Below, in pieces: positions 1 through 8,846 of a DNA stretch of 64,000 bases (position 1 is its first letter; the number at the start of each line of letters is the position of its first letter). The stretch comes from Arthrobacter sp. Soil782. GTDB lineage: Bacteria > Actinomycetota > Actinomycetes > Actinomycetales > Micrococcaceae. A program made the translations under genes and the position numbers. Under the pieces are notes generated by a model. That model did not search any database and was not told where the DNA came from. It saw only the letters and a program-made list of their open reading frames with translations. The stretch lies in the NCBI RefSeq assembly GCF_001428435.1, contig NZ_LMSO01000010.1, positions 529 to 64,528 of the forward strand. The letters run 5' to 3'.

Positions 1-300
1 CACACCATGACCAGCATTGTCGGTCCGGGCGACTTCGACGGCGACACGAACGTTGACGTCCTTGCCCGTGATCGGGACGGCAGGCTGTGGCTGTACCCGG
101 GTAACGGTGCAGGCAAGTGGCTGGCAAAGGTTCAGGTCGGCACTGGTTGGCACACCATGACCAGCATTGTCGGTCCGGGCGACTTCGACGGCGACACGAA
201 CGTTGACGTCCTTGCCCGTGATCGGGACGGCAGGCTGTGGCTGTACCCCGGAAACGGGAACGGCGGATGGCTCAAGAAAGTCCAGGTCGGCTCCGGCTGG
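1..300 (+). repeat. 150-bp direct repeat encoding FG-GAP blades
   Basis: Bases 1-98 and 151-248 are identical, giving an exact 150-bp period; the remainder of each unit (99-150 and 249-300) has diverged. The 50-codon period keeps the reading frame. Identity at synonymous positions points to recent duplication or gene conversion, not only protein-level selection. The array probably continues to the left of the window. Confidence 0.9.
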
Positions 301-324
301 AATGGTATGACCAGCATCCTCTAA
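1..324 (+). CDS. FG-GAP/VCBS repeat protein, C-terminal end (5' partial)
   Basis: This is the last 107 codons of a gene that enters from the left edge; the frame is open from base 1 to the stop at 322-324. The protein is made of about 50-residue units containing GDFDGDTNVDVLARD followed by GRLWLYPGNG, the calcium-binding blade signature of FG-GAP/VCBS beta-propeller proteins. Such proteins are usually secreted or wall-associated and often carry an enzymatic N-terminal domain, which is not visible here. The DNA repeats are almost identical, so the array expanded or was homogenised recently. A very strong hairpin follows the stop. Family assignment is good; the specific function is unknown. Confidence 0.85.
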   Translation, partial: HTMTSIVGPGDFDGDTNVDVLARDRDGRLWLYPGNGAGKWLAKVQVGTGWHTMTSIVGPGDFDGDTNVDVLARDRDGRLWLYPGNGNGGWLKKVQVGSGWNGMTSIL

Positions 325-350
325 CCGCCGATGGGGCAGTCCCGCCCCTG

Positions 351-400
351 GACAAGAAAGGCCTCCCGCGCCCTATACGGCGCGGGAGGCCTTTCTTGTC
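351..400 (+). terminator. very strong hairpin terminator after the FG-GAP gene
   Basis: A perfect 22-bp inverted repeat (351-372 with 379-400) closes a 6-base loop, CTATAC. It starts 26 bases after the FG-GAP stop. The distal arm carries the T-rich run CTTTCTTGTC. Because the arms are symmetric it could also stop transcription arriving from the right. Confidence 0.85.
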
Positions 401-705
401 TGATCGCTCTGCCCGATGGTTGTTGCGGAGCAGCCGCAAGCTATGGCCTCCCCGCGGCTGTCGAGCTGCCCACCGGCAGCGGACACCTGCACCGCCGTCG
501 TCGGCCTGCCCAGCACGCAGACTCAGGGAACGGATACCGGAGACGTTCGCCGTGGCCTCCAAGGAACACACAGCCGCAGCATTGGCCGGGCGATAGCGGA
601 AGGCGCCCAATCGCCGTCGTGCGCGGTGCCTGATGAAGCCTGGTCCCTCCGCGAGCGTTCCATTGTGCACGCACACCTACCGCAGTCCGTCTCCACCCAC
701 AGAAA
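401..705. other. gene-free stretch between FG-GAP gene and multicopper oxidase
   Basis: Several frames stay open here because of high GC, but none has a ribosome-binding site or recognisable residues, and overlapping frames on both strands look equally plausible. No RNA gene, repeat or operator was seen. It lies between two terminators that face each other. Confidence 0.6.
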
Positions 706-747
706 AGTCCAGGCGGCCTTCCCGTTGCCGGGAATGCCGCCTGGACT
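706..747 (-). terminator. terminator of the multicopper oxidase gene
   Basis: The arms AGTCCAGGCGGC (706-717) and GCCGCCTGGACT (736-747) pair perfectly, with a further TTCCC/GGGAA inner stem. On the minus strand the hairpin is followed by TTTTCT (705-700), and it lies 20 bases past the stop of the oxidase gene, as expected for an intrinsic terminator. Confidence 0.85.
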
Positions 748-767
748 GAGATGCCGAGGCGGAGGGC

Positions 768-2363
768 TTACTCGCCGTCCCAGAAAGCGGGTGCGGCCTT
801 CATCGGATCGTTGAGGTCCACATCGCCCGGCTTCAGGCCCACGCTGAACTGAGTCATCATGTCGTGGTCCTCGTGCGGCAGGTTGTGGCAGTGGATCATG
901 TACTTACCGCGGTGCGGCCCGAACTTCATGAGCAGGCGAACGGTTTCCCCTTCGCCCACATAGACAACGTCCTTCGGGCCCATTTCATAGGAGAAAGGTG
1001 CACGACCGTTGCGGCTGAGGATCTGAAAGTCGATGAGGTGGATGTGAATCGGATGGAACCACCCGCCGGAACTGTTCTCGAACTCCCAGATCTCGGTGTC
1101 TCCAAGGCCTGGATCAGCGCATACCCGGCGATACCCGCTGGCAATGATGTCTGCCCACGAATCTTCCCCGATGACCCAGACGCTGTCATCTCTCTTCACA
1201 CGGAACTTGCGGACGCGGGTATCGCGGGCTGGGCGCAGATTCATCACTTCGTGCGAAACCAGCGTTTCGGGGATTGTCTTCCAGGTGTGGTCCGCGGTGT
1301 CCACCGGCTGGTCCGTGACATCGAAAGCCATGATCCGATCGGTGAAGTCGTAGTCAACGTTGTTCTTGTTCGACAGGTTCCGCAGCTCCACGCGCTGTCC
1401 GGGCTGATATCCCGAGAAGTCCACCAGGATCTCGTAGCGCTCGGCGCCGGCATGGCGCCAGGACTCAACCGCCTGGGTCTTCGGCATCAGTCCGCCGTCA
1501 GTGGCCACGACATAGACAGGTTCACCCGTGCTGAGCGTCGGGCGGAAGGAACGTGAAATGGACGCGTTCAGAATGCGGAAGCGGTAAACGCGTCGCTGGA
1601 CCCTCATTACCGGCCACGGCTTGCCGTTCACGAGGATGACGTCGCCCCACAGTCCCGAGTGGGAGTTGTCGTCATAGGCGAGACCCCCGTCCGCGGCGAA
1701 CATGGCATCAGAGAGCGTCAGGGGAACATCGAACTCGTTCTGCGGGAGTAGATCGCGCTCCGCGGGATCATGCATGCAGAATTGCGCTGACAGACCGGAG
1801 TACGCATTCTCCGCGGTGGTGTGCACGTTGTGATCGTGGTACCAAAGCGTACGAGCCGACTGGAAGTTCGGATACTCATAATTCTTTGCGAACCCGGGAG
1901 GCGTGACATCACTGGCATACCCATCGAACTGGGGGAGCGAGGCTGAACCGTGCAGGTGGGTAGACGTCGAAAGGGTGTGCCCGTGCCGGGGGTGAACCTG
2001 CGGCAGTTGATTGCGGATCTTGAGCACCGCCCGCGTTCCCTGAAGCAGGTCGATGGTCGGACCGGGAAAGATTCCGTTGTAGCCGAGGATGGGTGTGGTC
2101 AGCCGCGGGAGAATCTTCGCGATTCCGGCCTTCTGCGTGACGCTGTAATAGTGGACCTTCGCACCGTCCGGCGCGCGTCCCACCGCATAGGGCTCCAAAA
2201 TCGGCGGGACCGTAAGCGGTACGCGGTACGGCAGCGGCATGTCACTGTCCGCCAGCTTGCTGGCGGACTTGGCGCTGACGGAGCTGAACGGAACGGCCAG
2301 CGCCCCGGCTCCAATTACCCCAAGTCCCCCCATTGTGAGGACCTGTCGCCGAGATACAGACAT
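768..2363 (-). CDS. Tat-exported multicopper oxidase
   Basis: A 531-residue multicopper oxidase of the bilirubin oxidase/CotA type, which couples one-electron oxidation of a phenolic, bilirubin-like or metal substrate to reduction of oxygen to water. The N-terminus MSVSRRQVLTMGG and a following hydrophobic stretch to about residue 30 form a twin-arginine signal, so it is folded in the cytoplasm and exported. All copper-ligand motifs are present: THLHG (135-139), WYHDH (174-178), HPIHIH (437-442) and HCHNLPHEDHDM (491-502), the last giving the type-1 Cys and an axial Met. The ribosome-binding site GGAAGGAAG sits 5 bases before the ATG. Substrate is not predictable; copper tolerance or manganese/phenol oxidation are possibilities. 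Confidence 0.92.
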   Translation of the reverse strand: MSVSRRQVLTMGGLGVIGAGALAVPFSSVSAKSASKLADSDMPLPYRVPLTVPPILEPYAVGRAPDGAKVHYYSVTQKAGIAKILPRLTTPILGYNGIFPGPTIDLLQGTRAVLKIRNQLPQVHPRHGHTLSTSTHLHGSASLPQFDGYASDVTPPGFAKNYEYPNFQSARTLWYHDHNVHTTAENAYSGLSAQFCMHDPAERDLLPQNEFDVPLTLSDAMFAADGGLAYDDNSHSGLWGDVILVNGKPWPVMRVQRRVYRFRILNASISRSFRPTLSTGEPVYVVATDGGLMPKTQAVESWRHAGAERYEILVDFSGYQPGQRVELRNLSNKNNVDYDFTDRIMAFDVTDQPVDTADHTWKTIPETLVSHEVMNLRPARDTRVRKFRVKRDDSVWVIGEDSWADIIASGYRRVCADPGLGDTEIWEFENSSGGWFHPIHIHLIDFQILSRNGRAPFSYEMGPKDVVYVGEGETVRLLMKFGPHRGKYMIHCHNLPHEDHDMMTQFSVGLKPGDVDLNDPMKAAPAFWDGE

Positions 2364-2525
2364 CGGTCTTCCTTCCCTTGGATGTATGAAAAGGATGTCC
2401 TTCGCTACTTGGAGAAAACTAGGACTCCAAGGTTCAGGTGCGGTAACCGGGCTTGCCGCGACATCGCCGCTCGGCAGGCACTAATCTGGAAGGGAAACCT
2501 CCAACCTTCCGGAACGGACCCCTAC

Positions 2526-2999
2526 ATGCGCGTTCATATTGCAACCGACCACGCCGGCATGGAGCTCAGTGCGCACCTCGTCACTCATCTGAGCGCGAAG
2601 GGGCACGAGCTGATCGACCACGGACCCTCCGTCTACGACGCGGAAGATGACTACCCGTCCTTCTGCATCAATGCGGCGCTGGCGGTGGTCGATGATCAGC
2701 TTTCAGGTGTCGAGGCGCTCGGCATCGTGCTCGGCGGTTCAGGTAACGGCGAGCAGATTGCAGCGAACAAGGTCCGTGGAGTGCGCGCCGCACTGGCATG
2801 GAACCTGGACACTGCCAGGCTTGCGCGCGAACACAATGACGCGAACGTCGTAGCGCTGGGCGGACGCCAGCACTCCCTCGAAGAGGCCACCGCCATCGTC
2901 GAAGCCTTTCTGCAGGAGCCTTTCAGCGGTGCTGAGCGGCACGTACGGCGCATCAGCAAGATCGCTGCCTACGAGACCACCGGCAAGATTCTTCCGTAG
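2526..2999 (+). CDS. rpiB: ribose-5-phosphate isomerase B
   Basis: A 157-residue RpiB/LacAB-family isomerase that interconverts ribulose 5-phosphate and ribose 5-phosphate in the non-oxidative pentose phosphate pathway. The start MRVHIATDHAGMELS and the core GGSGNGEQIAANK (70-82) are characteristic. In the mycobacterial type the catalytic base is a Glu at this position (here E76), not the Cys of the E. coli type, so this is the actinobacterial form. I chose the ATG at 2526 because the family N-terminus begins there, although the frame is open much further upstream across the divergent oxidase gene. The stop shares one base with the GTG of the next gene. Confidence 0.95.
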   Translation: MRVHIATDHAGMELSAHLVTHLSAKGHELIDHGPSVYDAEDDYPSFCINAALAVVDDQLSGVEALGIVLGGSGNGEQIAANKVRGVRAALAWNLDTARLAREHNDANVVALGGRQHSLEEATAIVEAFLQEPFSGAERHVRRISKIAAYETTGKILP

Positions 3000-3895
3000 T
3001 GCCGGAGGGCCACTCGATACACCGGCTCGCACGCCAGTTCACCTCGGTTTTCACCGGCGAGATGTTGAGGGCGAGTAGCCCGCAGGGCCGTTTCGCCGAG
3101 GGCGCGGAACGTATCGACGGAGCTGTCCTGAACCGCGCCCGCGCACACGGCAAGCAGCTGTTCCTTGAATTCGACAATGACCTGGTCATGCGTGTTCACC
3201 TCGGTCTGTACGGTGCGTGGAGCTTCGGTGGTGACAGTCGGTTCCGGGGAGCGTCCAGCATCGGCGCACCCCGGCGCGTGGGGGAGAGGGAAACCGCCGA
3301 CGACGACGCCCCCGCCGTTTATGCCGGCCCACCACCGCCCGTGGGAGCAGTCCGCGTGAGGCTCGTTTCCGCACACGGTTGGGCGGACTTGCGCGGGCCG
3401 ACAGCCTGCGAAGTCATTACCGGCGCGGAGCGGGATGCAATCATTGCCGGGCTTGGACCGGATCCGTTGGACACGGACACTCCTCCGGCGGAATTCATTG
3501 CACGGGTACAGCGGACCCGCACCGCCGTGGGCCTGTCGCTCATGAATCAAGCCGTGATCGCCGGAGTCGGCAACGTCTACCGCGCCGAGGTGCTCTTCCG
3601 GCGTCGTGTGCATCCATGGCTCCCGGGCCCGGCGCTCGGGGATGCTGGCGCGTTGGCACTGTGGGAAGACCTGGTTCTACTGATGAACGAGGGCGTGCGT
3701 GCAGGACGCATTATTACGACGACGCCGAATCATCGGTCTCCCGGCGCAGGGAACGGCTCCGCTGTGCCCGCTGAGGAGGCCCACTACGTCTACAAAAGAA
3801 CCGGGCAGGAATGCCGAATCTGCAGCACGCCGGTGGCAATGGCAGAGATGGGTGCTCGCAAGCTGTACTGGTGTCCGTACTGTCAGGCTGCCTGA
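2999..3895 (+). CDS. Fpg/Nei-family DNA glycosylase (endonuclease VIII-like)
   Basis: A 298-residue bifunctional DNA glycosylase/AP lyase for oxidised bases. After removal of Met the protein begins PEGHSIHRLA, supplying the catalytic Pro nucleophile and Glu. A conserved Lys in HGKQLFLEF lies near residue 56. The helix-two-turns-helix region contains LMNQAVIAGVGNVYRAE, and the C-terminus holds a zinc finger (CRIC...CPYC) that contacts DNA. It resembles mycobacterial Nei2 more than MutM, which starts PELPE. The GTG start overlaps the rpiB stop by one base, indicating translational coupling, although no functional link between the two is known. Confidence 0.92.
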   Translation: MPEGHSIHRLARQFTSVFTGEMLRASSPQGRFAEGAERIDGAVLNRARAHGKQLFLEFDNDLVMRVHLGLYGAWSFGGDSRFRGASSIGAPRRVGERETADDDAPAVYAGPPPPVGAVRVRLVSAHGWADLRGPTACEVITGAERDAIIAGLGPDPLDTDTPPAEFIARVQRTRTAVGLSLMNQAVIAGVGNVYRAEVLFRRRVHPWLPGPALGDAGALALWEDLVLLMNEGVRAGRIITTTPNHRSPGAGNGSAVPAEEAHYVYKRTGQECRICSTPVAMAEMGARKLYWCPYCQAA

Positions 3896-3939
3896 TCCAG
3901 ATGCGGAAGGGGCCGCAGAGCTAGGTATGGAGGAGGTGG

Positions 3940-4010
3940 AGGGGATGACGGGAATCGAACCCGCGTAATCAGTTTGGAAGACTGAGGCTTTACCATTAAG
4001 CTACATCCCC
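3940..4010 (-). tRNA. tRNA-Gly (anticodon UCC)
   Basis: Read on the minus strand, the acceptor arms GGGGATG and CATCCCC pair, the T arm carries GGGTTCGATTCCC, and the anticodon loop CTTCCAA gives UCC. A CCA end is encoded (plus-strand tgg at 3937-3939). It is convergent with the preceding glycosylase gene. Confidence 0.95.
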
Positions 4011-4154
4011 GTGACAACCTAAGGACTGGATCGCAGTGCAAGCTGTGCGGTTTCCGGGTTGGTCTGGAACGCATATAACTACACCATAAGGGGGTCGAAT
4101 TCTCAAAATGTGCAACCTTGCGGTTTCTTTCGTAGACTTGCCTCTGCACTTCAA

Positions 4155-4228
<74 letters not shown>

Positions 4229-4241
4229 CTCTGTGTTCAAC

Positions 4242-4259
4242 GGTGCAGAAACCTGCACC
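4242..4259 (+). terminator. possible hairpin after tRNA-Pro
   Basis: GGTGCAG and CTGCACC form a perfect 7-bp stem with loop AAAC, 13 bases past the tRNA, followed by AAAC with no T run. It may release or trim the tRNA-Pro transcript, or sit in the trigger factor leader. The word GTGCAG recurs twice more before the tig start. Confidence 0.4.
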
Positions 4260-4338
4260 AAACAGTGCAGACATGATCCTTCGCGGGATACGTATACCCG
4301 GTGCAGAACCGATCCCTATCATTCAGGAGAACTAGGCT

Positions 4339-5766
4339 GTGAAGAGCGCTGTCGAAAACCTCACTCCCACGCGAGTGAAGCTCAACGTGGAGGTCCCTTT
4401 CGAGGAACTCAAGCCGAACATCGAAGCTGCCTACAAGACCATCGCCACCCAGGTGCAGGTTCCGGGTTTCCGCAAAGGCAAAGTCCCCAACAAGCTGATT
4501 GACCAGCGGGTAGGGCGCGGTTACGTCATCGAGACGGCCATCAACGACGGCCTCAATGGCTTCTACCAAAGTGCCGTCCAGGATATGAAGATCCGCCCGC
4601 TGAGCCGGCCCGAGGTGGAAATCACCGAGGTTCCCGACCCCACGGCGCAGGACGGCCAGCTCCTCTTCACGGTTGAGCTCGATATCCGCCCCGAGATTGA
4701 ACTTCCGGAGTACTCCGGCCTCGAAGTCACCGTTGAGGCTGCGAAAGCTTCTGACGAAGACGTCGTGAAGGCACTTGACGAGCTGCGCGGACGCTTCGGC
4801 ACCCTCAAGGATGTGGACCGCCCCGCTACCGACGGTGACTTCCTGACCCTTGATCTGACTGCCAAGATCGACGGCGAGGAAGTGGACTCCGCTGTCGACA
4901 TCTCTTACCAGGTGGGATCCGGCACCATGCTGGAAGGCATGGATGAAGCCGTGACGGGCCTGAGTGCTGACGAGTCGTCGACTTTCGAGACCACGCTCGC
5001 CGGCGGCGAGCACACCGGTAAGGCTGCCGAGGTTACGGTTTCGGTGAAGGCCGTGAAAGAGCGCGAGCTCCCTGACGCCAACGATGATTTCGCTCAGCTC
5101 GCCAGCGAGTTCGACACCATTGATGAGCTGCGTGCTGATCTGGCGAAGCGCTCTTCAGAAGACAAGCTCGTTGAGCAGGGCGTGGAAGCGCGCGACAAGG
5201 TGCTTGAGAAACTGCTGGAACTCGTCGAGGTTCCGGTGCCTGAATCCGTCATCGAAGAGCAGCTTGAGCAGCACTTCAATTCGGAGAGCAGCCACTCGGC
5301 CGGCGCGGACCACGACACCGAGGAACACCGCGCAGAGGTTCGCGGGAACACCGAGCAGGCATTCCGCAATGAGATTGTCCTGGATGCGGTCGCCGAGAAG
5401 GAAGAAATCGGTGTCAGCCAGAACGAACTGATCGACTACATCGTTACGTCGGCAAGCCAGTACGGCATGGAACCAAACCAGTTCGCGCAGATGCTTGACC
5501 AGAGCGGACAGGTACCGATGATCGTCGGTGAAGTTCGCCGTCGCAAGGCCCTGGCCAAGGTTCTGGAGCTTGCAGTGGTTACTGATACCAACGGCGAGAC
5601 TGTCGACCTTTCGGACTTCGTTCGCCCGGCCGGAGATGTTGAGCAGGCGGAGAGCGAGACAGCGGCTGAGGAGGCCTCCGAGGATGCAGTCGAGGCGTCG
5701 GCTGTCGAGTCCGATGCTTCCGCTTCAGACACTGATGAAGCGGATGCGGAGTCCACGAAGGCTTAG
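4339..5766 (+). CDS. tig: trigger factor, ribosome-associated peptidyl-prolyl isomerase
   Basis: A 475-residue trigger factor that binds ribosomal protein L23 at the exit tunnel and shields nascent chains. The ribosome-binding domain includes [16 protein letters not shown] at about 38-53, containing the GFRKG signature loop. A central FKBP-like PPIase domain (about 155-240) and a helical C-terminal domain follow. The last ~50 residues are a very acidic Ala/Glu/Ser-rich tail, common in actinobacterial versions. Start is GTG at 4339 with AGGAGAAC upstream. It heads the tig-clpP1-clpP2-clpX folding and proteolysis cluster. Confidence 0.97.
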   Translation: MKSAVENLTPTRVKLNVEVPFEELKPNIEAAYKTIATQVQVPGFRKGKVPNKLIDQRVGRGYVIETAINDGLNGFYQSAVQDMKIRPLSRPEVEITEVPDPTAQDGQLLFTVELDIRPEIELPEYSGLEVTVEAAKASDEDVVKALDELRGRFGTLKDVDRPATDGDFLTLDLTAKIDGEEVDSAVDISYQVGSGTMLEGMDEAVTGLSADESSTFETTLAGGEHTGKAAEVTVSVKAVKERELPDANDDFAQLASEFDTIDELRADLAKRSSEDKLVEQGVEARDKVLEKLLELVEVPVPESVIEEQLEQHFNSESSHSAGADHDTEEHRAEVRGNTEQAFRNEIVLDAVAEKEEIGVSQNELIDYIVTSASQYGMEPNQFAQMLDQSGQVPMIVGEVRRRKALAKVLELAVVTDTNGETVDLSDFVRPAGDVEQAESETAAEEASEDAVEASAVESDASASDTDEADAESTKA

Positions 5767-5784
5767 TTCGACCTAGCGTGAAAA

Positions 5785-5813
5785 GATGCCGTCAGCGCCC
5801 TGCTGGCGGCATC
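5785..5813 (+). terminator. hairpin between tig and clpP1
   Basis: GATGCCGTCAGC pairs with GCTGGCGGCATC (one G-T wobble) around a 5-base loop, 19 bases after the tig stop. There is no good T run, so termination may be partial. Confidence 0.6.
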
Positions 5814-5836
5814 TGCCGTTAAGCCTCCCGCTTCCT

Positions 5837-5852
5837 AACGCCGTCAGCGAAC
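5837..5852 (+). promoter_or_regulatory. candidate ClgR operator upstream of clpP1P2
   Basis: The sequence CGCCGTCAGCG (5839-5849), followed by AAC, fits the published ClgR half-site layout CGC-Y-N-A-N-R-GCG with one mismatch at the central A. ClgR activates clp genes in corynebacteria and mycobacteria. A possible -10 TAGTGT lies at 5891-5896, placing the site just upstream of the -35 region, where an activator would bind. The ClgR gene itself is not in the window. Confidence 0.45.
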
Positions 5853-5934
5853 AGCTCACGGCACGGGAGCAAAACAGTACGCAAACAGGTTAGTGTCCAG
5901 TGAGAGAAAAACCTGAGTGAGAGGTCAATCAGCA

Positions 5935-6558
5935 ATGGCATCCGAATCCACCACACCGACCATGGCAACCGTTGATCCTGCCAGCCGTGACGACTACATC
6001 TACAACCGGCTTCTGAAGGAGCGGATCATCTGGCTCGGATCCGAAGTGCGGGACGAAAACGCTAACGCCATCTGCTCGCAGTTGCTCCTGCTGTCGGCGG
6101 AAGATCCTGAGAAGGACATTTTCCTCTACATCAACTCACCCGGCGGATCAGTGACTGCGGGCATGGCCATCTATGACACCATGCAGTTCATCCCGAACGA
6201 CGTCGTTACAGTGGCTACGGGCCTTGCAGCTTCGATGGGTCAGTTCCTGCTGTCCTCCGGCACCAAGGGCAAGCGTTACGCCACCCCGCACGCCCGCATC
6301 CTGATGCACCAGCCGTCCGGCGGGATCGGAGGCACCGCTTCTGACATCAAGATTCAGGCAGAGCTGATCCTGCACATGAAGCGCGTTATGGCCGAACTCA
6401 CCGCCGAGCAGACCGGACAGTCGGTGGAGACCATCCTCAAGGACAATGACCGGGACAAGTGGTTCACGGCGCAGGATGCACTGGAATACGGGTTCTTTGA
6501 CCATATTTCGGCGCATGCCGGATCCGTCTCCGGCGGCGGCGGAACCCAGCGCGACTGA
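5935..6558 (+). CDS. clpP1: ATP-dependent Clp protease proteolytic subunit 1
   Basis: A 207-residue serine peptidase subunit of the Clp barrel. The catalytic triad is Ser100 (GLAASMGQF), His125 (ILMHQPSGG) and Asp174 (NDRDKWF), and the handle region begins [16 protein letters not shown]. The ATG at 5935 is preferred over an in-frame GTG at 5917 because GAGAGG lies about ten bases upstream and the extra residues are not family-like. It lies 45 bases before clpP2; in actinobacteria ClpP1 and ClpP2 form a mixed two-ring protease that is usually essential. Confidence 0.96.
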   Translation: MASESTTPTMATVDPASRDDYIYNRLLKERIIWLGSEVRDENANAICSQLLLLSAEDPEKDIFLYINSPGGSVTAGMAIYDTMQFIPNDVVTVATGLAASMGQFLLSSGTKGKRYATPHARILMHQPSGGIGGTASDIKIQAELILHMKRVMAELTAEQTGQSVETILKDNDRDKWFTAQDALEYGFFDHISAHAGSVSGGGGTQRD

Positions 6559-6603
6559 CCCGCATCACGCCCACTCCCATAGACCTGCCACACAGGAGGC
6601 ACC

Positions 6604-7278
6604 ATGAACCACGATTTCCAGGCCGCAGCCGGCGGCCGGGCTCCCCAGCTGCCGACAAGCCGTTATGTCCTTCCGCAGTTCGAAGAGCGCACGCCCTACG
6701 GTTTCAAGCGCCAGGACCCCTACACGAAGTTGTTCGAGGACAGGATCATCTTCCTTGGCGTTCAGGTGGATGACGCTTCCGCGGATGATGTGATGGCGCA
6801 GCTGCTCGTTCTTGAGTCTACTGACCCCGAGCGCGACATCACGCTGTACATCAACTCTCCCGGTGGATCGTTCACGGCGATGACCGCCATCTACGACACC
6901 ATGCAGTTCATTCGTCCCGAGATCCAGACCGTCTGCCTCGGTCAGGCTGCCAGCGCGGCAGCCGTGCTGTTGGCCGCTGGTGCCCCCGGCAAGCGCCTTG
7001 CGCTTCCCAACGCCCGTGTGCTGATCCACCAGCCGGCACTCGGCGGCGGCCAGGGCGGCCAGGCTTCGGACCTCGAGATCCAGGCCAACGAGGTCATGCG
7101 TATGCGGGCCTGGCTAGAGGACACCCTCGCGCTGCACAGCGGAAAGACCTCCGAGCAGGTCAACATTGACATCGAGCGGGACAAGATTCTGACCGCCGAA
7201 GATGCAAAGGCGTACGGTCTCGTGGACGAGGTGCTCACCTCACGCAAAATCACACCGCCGAAGATCAACAAGCCGTAG
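6604..7278 (+). CDS. clpP2: ATP-dependent Clp protease proteolytic subunit 2
   Basis: A 224-residue second Clp peptidase subunit. The triad is Ser117 (GQAASAAAV), His142 (VLIHQPAL) and Asp193 (IERDKIL). The N-terminus is about 15 residues longer than in clpP1. ACAGGAGG precedes the ATG by five bases. It forms one operon with clpP1 and is closed by a strong hairpin 12 bases past the stop, so clpX is probably transcribed separately as well. Confidence 0.96.
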   Translation: MNHDFQAAAGGRAPQLPTSRYVLPQFEERTPYGFKRQDPYTKLFEDRIIFLGVQVDDASADDVMAQLLVLESTDPERDITLYINSPGGSFTAMTAIYDTMQFIRPEIQTVCLGQAASAAAVLLAAGAPGKRLALPNARVLIHQPALGGGQGGQASDLEIQANEVMRMRAWLEDTLALHSGKTSEQVNIDIERDKILTAEDAKAYGLVDEVLTSRKITPPKINKP

Positions 7279-7290
7279 CTGGTGAGAGTG

Positions 7291-7330
7291 GCGCCCGTGG
7301 TCCCTCCAAATGGGGAGAGACCACGGGCGC
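7291..7330 (+). terminator. terminator after clpP1P2
   Basis: GCGCCCGTGGTC (7291-7302) pairs perfectly with GACCACGGGCGC (7319-7330), with CTCC/GGAG-type pairing inside, and is followed by TATATTG. It lies 12 bases after the clpP2 stop. Confidence 0.8.
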
Positions 7331-7464
7331 TATATTGCTGATTCGGGGCACCAAGTGGCCTAGAGTGGAACCTAGTCGACGCATGGAGACCGTCCCATTG
7401 CAGCAGTTGGCAGCGGCCAAAGATCTAGATGGAACACTCCAGGACCACGTTAGGGGACTGACAC

Positions 7465-8757
7465 ATGGCTCGCATTGGTGAGAGCACCGATCTACTCAAG
7501 TGCTCTTTCTGTGGCAAAAGCCAGAAGCAGGTCCGGAAGCTCATTGCGGGCCCGGGCGTGTATATCTGCGACGAATGCATAGAACTGTGCAATGAAATCA
7601 TCGAGGAAGAGCTTTCCGAAGTTGCTGACCTCGGTACATTCGAGTTGCCGAAGCCCCGTGAAATCTTCGACTTCCTGCAGGAATACGTCATCGGACAGGA
7701 GCCGGCCAAGCGATCGCTGGCTGTGGCTGTTTACAACCACTACAAGCGGATCCAGTCGGGCCACACGCCCCGCGCCTCGGCTAACCTGTCGGATGCGTCT
7801 CCGACTGAAGATGTCGAGATCGCAAAGTCGAACATCCTGCTGATCGGACCCACGGGCTGCGGCAAGACGTACCTCGCGCAGACCCTCGCAAGGCGGCTGA
7901 ACGTGCCGTTTGCAGTTGCTGACGCCACTGCACTGACCGAGGCCGGCTACGTAGGTGAAGACGTAGAGAACATTCTGCTAAAGCTCATCCAGGCAGCTGA
8001 CTATGACGTCAAGAAGGCTGAGCAAGGCATTATCTACATCGATGAAATCGACAAGATTTCGCGTAAGAGTGAGAATCCGTCGATCACCCGGGATGTCTCG
8101 GGTGAGGGTGTCCAGCAGGCGCTGCTGAAAATCCTGGAGGGAACGGTGGCATCCGTGCCGCCGCAGGGCGGACGCAAACACCCACACCAGGAGTTCATCC
8201 AGATCGACACCACCAACGTGCTCTTCATCGTTGCAGGTGCTTTCGCAGGGCTGGAGGAGATTATTGGTTCGCGGGCAGGGCGGAAGGGCATCGGCTTCGG
8301 CGCACCGCTCAGTTCGCTCACGAACGAGGAAGTCAGCTACCGCGATGTCATGCCGGAGGACCTCCTCAAGTTTGGTCTGATTCCCGAGTTCATTGGGCGC
8401 CTGCCAGTGATCACCACCGTCACGCACCTTGACCGGCCGGCCCTGATGCAGATTCTGACGGAGCCCAAGAATGCGCTGATCAAGCAGTATCAAAAGATGT
8501 TCGCCCTGGACGGTGTGGAGCTGGTCTTCGAACCCCAGGCGCTGGAAGCAATCGCCGACCAGGCTCTCGAGCGCGGAACCGGCGCCCGGGGACTGCGCGC
8601 CATCATGGAAGAGGTCCTCCTTCCTGTGATGTTTGACCTCCCAAGCCGGGAAGACATCGCAACCGTGGTCATCAGCGGAGCAGTTGTCGACAAATCGGCC
8701 GAGCCCACACTGATCTCCCACGACGTAGTGGCCAAGCGCCGTAACAAGTCCGCCTAG
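7465..8757 (+). CDS. clpX: ATP-dependent Clp protease ATP-binding subunit ClpX
   Basis: A 430-residue AAA+ unfoldase that feeds substrates to ClpP1P2. The N-terminal zinc-binding domain has Cys13, Cys16, Cys35 and Cys38. Walker A is GPTGCGKT (128-135), Walker B YIDEID (191-196), and the ClpP-docking IGF loop is at 276-278 in KGIGFGA. Length and order match the family. The ATG at 7465 follows TAGGGGACTGACAC. A potential -10 TAGAGT near 7363 suggests its own promoter downstream of the clpP2 terminator. Confidence 0.97.
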   Translation: MARIGESTDLLKCSFCGKSQKQVRKLIAGPGVYICDECIELCNEIIEEELSEVADLGTFELPKPREIFDFLQEYVIGQEPAKRSLAVAVYNHYKRIQSGHTPRASANLSDASPTEDVEIAKSNILLIGPTGCGKTYLAQTLARRLNVPFAVADATALTEAGYVGEDVENILLKLIQAADYDVKKAEQGIIYIDEIDKISRKSENPSITRDVSGEGVQQALLKILEGTVASVPPQGGRKHPHQEFIQIDTTNVLFIVAGAFAGLEEIIGSRAGRKGIGFGAPLSSLTNEEVSYRDVMPEDLLKFGLIPEFIGRLPVITTVTHLDRPALMQILTEPKNALIKQYQKMFALDGVELVFEPQALEAIADQALERGTGARGLRAIMEEVLLPVMFDLPSREDIATVVISGAVVDKSAEPTLISHDVVAKRRNKSA

Positions 8758-8796
8758 CCAAGCGGGTACCCGGCGGGAATACCAGCTGCACGCGTC

Positions 8797-8833
8797 AGGT
8801 TGGGACGGAAGAGACCACTCTTCCGTGCAACCT
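8797..8833 (+). promoter_or_regulatory. long hairpin abutting the ribosome-binding site of the DsbA-like gene
   Basis: ACGGAAGAG (8805-8813) and CTCTTCCGT (8818-8826) form a perfect 9-bp stem with loop ACCA. It is extended by AGGTTG/CAACCT (8797-8802 and 8828-8833) across a small internal loop. The structure ends directly against AGGAG (8834-8838), the ribosome-binding site of the gene starting at 8847. It has no T run, so it looks more like a leader element than a terminator for clpX; either role is possible. Confidence 0.5.
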
Positions 8834-8846
8834 AGGAGTTTTATTC

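Noticed and set aside
237-814. Several overlapping open frames on both strands between the FG-GAP gene and the multicopper oxidase
   Set aside because: They overlap each other in all frames, have Arg/Pro/Ser-rich composition typical of GC-rich shadow frames, lack ribosome-binding sites and run through the two terminators.
2374-2435. CCTTGGA...TCCAAGG inverted repeat between the oxidase and rpiB as a copper operator
   Set aside because: The arms are about 45 bases apart and do not resemble CsoR or CueR operators; likely chance.
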